Part shown: positions 60,885-64,000 of the stretch, one piece after another
Layout: the number at the start of each line of letters is the position of its first letter
Position numbering within the stretch: position 1 is the first letter of the stretch
Origin: Williamsia sp. CHRR-6
GTDB taxonomy: Bacteria; Actinomycetota; Actinomycetes; Mycobacteriales; Mycobacteriaceae
NCBI RefSeq assembly: GCF_018474015.1
Contig: NZ_JAHCSG010000002.1
Location: forward strand, 310,001-374,000
Direction of reading: 5' to 3'
Length of the DNA stretch: 64,000 bases
The notes under the pieces: model-generated
Seen by the model: only the letters and a program-made list of their open reading frames with translations
Told to the model about the DNA's origin: nothing
Database searches by the model: none
Made by a program: the position numbers and the translations under genes

Positions 60885-62636
60885 ATGAAACGGGCGCTGA
60901 CGATCCTGATCGGCCTGATCGTGGCGACCGCGGCGATGTTCCTGCCCGTGCTGTTCACCAGCGGGGGCGACTCCCCGTCGGAGCCGGAGTCGTCGATCAT
61001 CACCGACTACCAGGCCACCTTCGACGTGGCCGCCGACGGGGAACTGACCGCCACCGAGACCATCGACGTCGAGTTCCCGCTGTTCCGGCACGGGATCTTC
61101 CGGTTCTTCGACGTCGTGGACCCCAACAACACTCGTGTTCGCCTGGTGCCCCACGACATCACGGTCACCCGCGACGGACGGCCCGAACGGCTCGACACCA
61201 GCACCCAGCGCGGCGGCCGGTATGTGGTGGCCAAGATCGGTGATCCGAACACCACCATCGACGGCAACCACCGCTACGAGTTGCGCTACCGGATCCCCGG
61301 CGCGTTGTCGCGGGCATCGAAGCCGAAGTCGGGCGCCCAGTTCTACTGGAACGTCATCCCCGGCGGGTGGCGTATGCCCATCCAGCAGAGCTCGATCACG
61401 GTGAATCTGCCTGCAGCACCAGCGGATACCCGGTGCGCGATCGGTGCGGGCGCATCGGGGGGATGCACCACGCAGGTGCGCGGCAACGCCCTGTCGATCA
61501 GCACGGGGGCGCTGCAACCGCAGACCCCGGTGACCGTGCAGACCTTTTTGGCCATCGCCACCCCGAGCCGCACCGAGCTGCCCTGGTCGCAGACCCTCGA
61601 CGACGTGTTCGGTCGGTCGGTGCCGTGGCTGGGTGCTGTCCTGGCCCTGACGCTTCTCGCGGCGATCGGTGCCGCGCTGATCGTGCGGGCCACCCATGAG
61701 GCTGATCCCGCTTTTCCGCTCATGTACGCACCGCCGCCGGGGATCGGTCCCGCCCAGGGCGCTTTCGTGCTCACCGAGAGCAGCGGAGACGACCTGTATG
61801 CGGCCACCCTGCTGGAGCTCGGTGACAAGAAGGTGGTCACCCTGGACAAGCAGAACGACGTCTGGGCGATCACCGGTGCACCCGGCGGCAACCTCGCCAC
61901 GGTCGACGAGGTGAGTCGATCGGTCGCCAGCAGCCTCGGGATCACCCCGGGCACAACGTTTCTGGCCGAACCGGGGAATGTGGAGATCGGCAGGCAGCTG
62001 CGCACCGTGCGGGGCACCTTCGACTCCCAACTGTCCTCGTGGGCCTCCCGCGAGAAACTGTTGGTGGTGTCCATTGCGGGTCTGTACGGCCGGCTGCTGC
62101 TCGGGGTGTTCGCGCTGGGCGCGGCTGCGCTGTACTTCTTCAACCCGTTTCACATGTCGGTGCTGGGGCTGCCCCTGGGGGTGTTCGCCGCGGTGGCGCT
62201 GCCGGTGTTGGAGCCGGGGGCCACCACGTTCCGTACCGCCGGCGGGCGAGCGTTGTGGTCGCAGCTCGGGGGGTTCCGGCGGGTGCTGGGGACCCGATCG
62301 AGCGAGGCCCGGTTCGATTTCAGCGGTCGTCGTGAGCTCTACACCGCCTACATCCCGTGGGCGGTGGCGTTCGGGGTGGCCGACGTGTGGGCCGAGAAGT
62401 ACCGCGTGCAGTTCCGCGAAGAGCCGCCGATGCCCGGCTACATCGGTCCCGGCTTCGGTTACCTTCCCGGCTCGACGATGAACCCCATGGGTTCGTTCGC
62501 GTCGGACTTCAACGGCACCGTCGACTCCGCCATCAGTGCCTACCAGGCCACCCAGCGCTCCAGTTCGTCCGGCGGTGGTGGGGGAGGGTTCTCCGGCGGC
62601 GGCGGTGGGGGCGGTGGCGGCGGCGGATCATGGTGA
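60885..62636 (+). CDS. DUF2207 membrane protein with glycine-rich tail
   Basis: 583 residues. It has an N-terminal helix or signal (LTILIGLIVATAAMFLPVLF), an extracytoplasmic beta domain (ITDYQATFDVAADGELTATE, HGIFRFFDVVDP), helices near 245-265 and 405-450, and a tail of about 25 residues nearly all Gly and Ser ending GGGSW. This is the DUF2207 layout, found beside LemA genes. Function is unknown. ATG 60885 was chosen because the signal helix starts here. Confidence 0.9.
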   Translation: MKRALTILIGLIVATAAMFLPVLFTSGGDSPSEPESSIITDYQATFDVAADGELTATETIDVEFPLFRHGIFRFFDVVDPNNTRVRLVPHDITVTRDGRPERLDTSTQRGGRYVVAKIGDPNTTIDGNHRYELRYRIPGALSRASKPKSGAQFYWNVIPGGWRMPIQQSSITVNLPAAPADTRCAIGAGASGGCTTQVRGNALSISTGALQPQTPVTVQTFLAIATPSRTELPWSQTLDDVFGRSVPWLGAVLALTLLAAIGAALIVRATHEADPAFPLMYAPPPGIGPAQGAFVLTESSGDDLYAATLLELGDKKVVTLDKQNDVWAITGAPGGNLATVDEVSRSVASSLGITPGTTFLAEPGNVEIGRQLRTVRGTFDSQLSSWASREKLLVVSIAGLYGRLLLGVFALGAAALYFFNPFHMSVLGLPLGVFAAVALPVLEPGATTFRTAGGRALWSQLGGFRRVLGTRSSEARFDFSGRRELYTAYIPWAVAFGVADVWAEKYRVQFREEPPMPGYIGPGFGYLPGSTMNPMGSFASDFNGTVDSAISAYQATQRSSSSGGGGGGFSGGGGGGGGGGGSW

Positions 62637-62676
62637 TCGGCGCCCTGATTCGACATGACAGAAATGGAGTGAGCAC

Positions 62677-63243
62677 ATGGTGATCGTGGTCCTGATCGTG
62701 ATTCTGGTGTTGGTCGTCGCGCTGGTGGGGTTCGGTGTGATCGGTTTCAACAAGTTGCGCAAGGCCGACATCGGCGCCCAGGAGGCGCTCGGTGGCATCG
62801 ACGTTGCGCTGACCCGCCGGGCCGACCTGATCCCCAACCTGGTCAACACCGTGAAAGGCTATGCCGCGCATGAGAAGGGCGTGTTCGAGGCGGTGACTGC
62901 GGCGCGTTCTCGGGTGGCTGCGGCGGCCACCAGTCCGTCGGTGCCGGAGAAGGCGGCCGCTGACGCCGAACTGGGCAAGGCGCTGGTGAACGTGATGGCG
63001 GTGGCCGAGGCCTACCCAGATCTCAAGGCCAACACCGGATTCCTTGATCTGCAAAGCCAGCTGACCGACACCGAGAACCAGATCTCCTTCGCCCGGCAGT
63101 TCTACAACGACGCGGTGACCACGCTGAACACTCTGGTTCAGACCATCCCGTGGATGTTCTTCGCCGGCTTCGCCAAGGTCACCAAGCGCGAGTTCTACAA
63201 GGCGCCAGAGGGCCAACAGGCGCCGCCGACGGTCAGTTTCTGA
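62677..63243 (+). CDS. LemA-family protein
   Basis: 188 residues. One N-terminal helix (VIVVLIVILVLVVALVGFGV) and the LemA core: GFNKLRKADIGAQEALGGID, RRADLIPNLVNTVKGYAAHE and NQISFARQFYNDAVTTLNTL. It ends with FYKAPEGQQAPPTVSF, as common in LemA. It follows DUF2207 by 40 bp with GGAG before the ATG, an association seen in many bacteria. LemA proteins are membrane-attached coiled coils with no settled function. Confidence 0.95.
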   Translation: MVIVVLIVILVLVVALVGFGVIGFNKLRKADIGAQEALGGIDVALTRRADLIPNLVNTVKGYAAHEKGVFEAVTAARSRVAAAATSPSVPEKAAADAELGKALVNVMAVAEAYPDLKANTGFLDLQSQLTDTENQISFARQFYNDAVTTLNTLVQTIPWMFFAGFAKVTKREFYKAPEGQQAPPTVSF

Positions 63244-63270
63244 CCAGCGGGCGTCGGTGTCGTCAGGAAC

Positions 63271-63309
63271 TTCCGCCCACTCGACGGGGTTTTCCGCCCA
63301 CTCGACGGG
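63271..63309. repeat. Tandem repeat, 21-bp period, abutting the FAD dehydrogenase stop codon
   Basis: TTCCGCCCACTCGACGGG occurs at 63271-63288 and 63292-63309. The second copy ends at the base before the convergent gene's stop. It differs from the 48998-49035 pair mainly in ACTC for AGCC. Confidence 0.9.
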
Positions 63310-64000
63310 TCAGCGGGAGCCCAGGGCAGCGGCCAGGTCGCGGCCGGCGGTGCGCCCGGAGAACAGGCATCCGCCCAAGAAGGTGCCCTCCAACGAGTTG
63401 TAGCCGTGCACGCCACCACCGCCGAAGCCGGCGGCTTCACCTGCGGCGTACAGCCCCGGCACCGGCGAGCCGTCGGCGCGCAACGCCCGCGACGACAGGT
63501 CGGTCTGGATGCCACCCAACGACTTTCGGGTCAGCACGTGAAGCTTTACCGCAATGAGCGGCCCGTGGGCGGGGTCGGTCAGCTTGCCCAACGACGCCGT
63601 GCGGCCGAGGCGTTCGCCGATGAACGAGCGCGAGTTGCGGATCGCCATGATCTGGCTGTCCTTGCAGTAGGCGTTGTCCAACTGGGCGTCCCGAGCCTCG
63701 ACGATCCCGCGGACCGCAGCGGGGTCGAGCATGTCTTCGGTGGTCAGTGCGTTCATCCCAGACACCAGTTCCTCTACGGTGTCGGCGGTGACGAAATCGG
63801 CACCGCGGCGCAGGAACTCGCGGACCGGACCGGGTGCCCCCTTGCCCAGGACCCGTTCGCGCAGCAGACCGCGTTTGTCGCCGGAGGTGATGTCGGGATT
63901 CTGTTCCGAGCCCGACAGCGCGAACTCCTTGGCGACGATGTGCTGGTTGAGCACGAACCAGGAGTGGTCGTGGCGCGCGATGTCTGCGGTGGTCCGCAGA
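63310..64000 (-). CDS. FAD-binding dehydrogenase (KstD/fumarate-reductase-like), 5' end outside window
   Basis: The last 229 codons of a minus-strand gene that runs off the window edge. The C-terminal pattern PVPGLYAAGEAAGFGGGGVH followed by GYNSLEGTFLGGCLFSGRTA is the FAD-binding closing motif of the 3-ketosteroid-dehydrogenase/fumarate-reductase superfamily (COG3573 group). FVTADTVEELVSGMNAL and LGGIQTDLSSRAL also fit. The N-terminal FAD-binding fold is missing only because of the window end. Substrate unknown; it converges with lemA. Confidence 0.9.
   Translation of the reverse strand, partial: LRTTADIARHDHSWFVLNQHIVAKEFALSGSEQNPDITSGDKRGLLRERVLGKGAPGPVREFLRRGADFVTADTVEELVSGMNALTTEDMLDPAAVRGIVEARDAQLDNAYCKDSQIMAIRNSRSFIGERLGRTASLGKLTDPAHGPLIAVKLHVLTRKSLGGIQTDLSSRALRADGSPVPGLYAAGEAAGFGGGGVHGYNSLEGTFLGGCLFSGRTAGRDLAAALGSR

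Overview
The window is high-GC actinobacterial chromosome, most likely from a mycolic-acid-containing genus such as Gordonia or a close relative (Williamsia, Rhodococcus). The reasons are a complete yrbE-mce operon, two MspA-type outer-membrane porins, a Zur-type set of zinc-free ribosomal proteins, and a gene order that largely follows the Mycobacterium tuberculosis Rv0979A-Rv0996 segment. That shared order here is rpmF, mprA, mprB, pepD, moaB, mscL, an SAF-domain gene, an FmdB-like gene, formyltetrahydrofolate cyclo-ligase, galU, a MoeA-like gene, rimJ and a GlpR/SepX-like gene. The genus is inferred from this content; no rRNA is present to settle it.

Layout. 1-4.1 kb (minus strand): an incomplete nSTAND ATPase/WD40 membrane protein, a TetR regulator and a CoA-transferase. 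4.2-12.9 kb: a translationally coupled mce lipid-uptake operon (yrbEA, yrbEB, mceA-F and an Mce-associated protein), divergent from the TetR operon across a candidate operator. 13-19.5 kb: a TauE-type exporter, a MoxR-type ATPase with a VWA protein, a MetX-like hydrolase and an AEC-type transporter. 19.6-22.5 kb: zinc-free S18, S14, L33 and L28 divergent from a COG0523/Mrf-like protein, L31 type B and L32, with Zur-box-like sites between them. 22.6-27.3 kb: MprAB two-component system, HtrA-type protease, MoaB-like protein and a small conserved protein. 27.7-29.1 kb: two MspA porins.

29.4-36 kb: DUF3263 protein, soluble LytS-like kinase, LytTR regulator and two sodium:solute symporters, each preceded by a small membrane protein; probably an organic-acid uptake and sensing unit. 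36-46.4 kb: mscL, a small conserved protein, glmS, then the M. tuberculosis-like block ending with the probable Glp/GlpR division pair. 46.6-49 kb: tRNA-Ala(CGC), then a DUF222/HNH endonuclease gene bracketed by two identical 20-bp palindromes, then an ABM-domain membrane protein. 49-56.6 kb: a YnjBCD-like ABC importer divergent from a TVP38 protein, a YnjF-like CDP-alcohol transferase, a flavin disulfide reductase and a methyltransferase. 56.6-60.7 kb: a LacI-regulated sugar ABC importer without its own ATPase. 60.9-64 kb: DUF2207 and LemA proteins and an incomplete FAD dehydrogenase.

The most unusual features lie in the DNA between genes. Short tandem repeats (21-27 bp period) fill the gaps between three convergent gene pairs and one co-directional gap, in two cases abutting and in one case containing the stop codons. 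The HNH gene carries an identical perfect palindrome on each side, suggesting a mobile or dispersal unit. The ynj-like cluster with its TVP38, reductase and methyltransferase partners is the best candidate for an undescribed biochemical pathway. No CRISPR array, rRNA, integrase, prophage or classical insertion sequence was seen.
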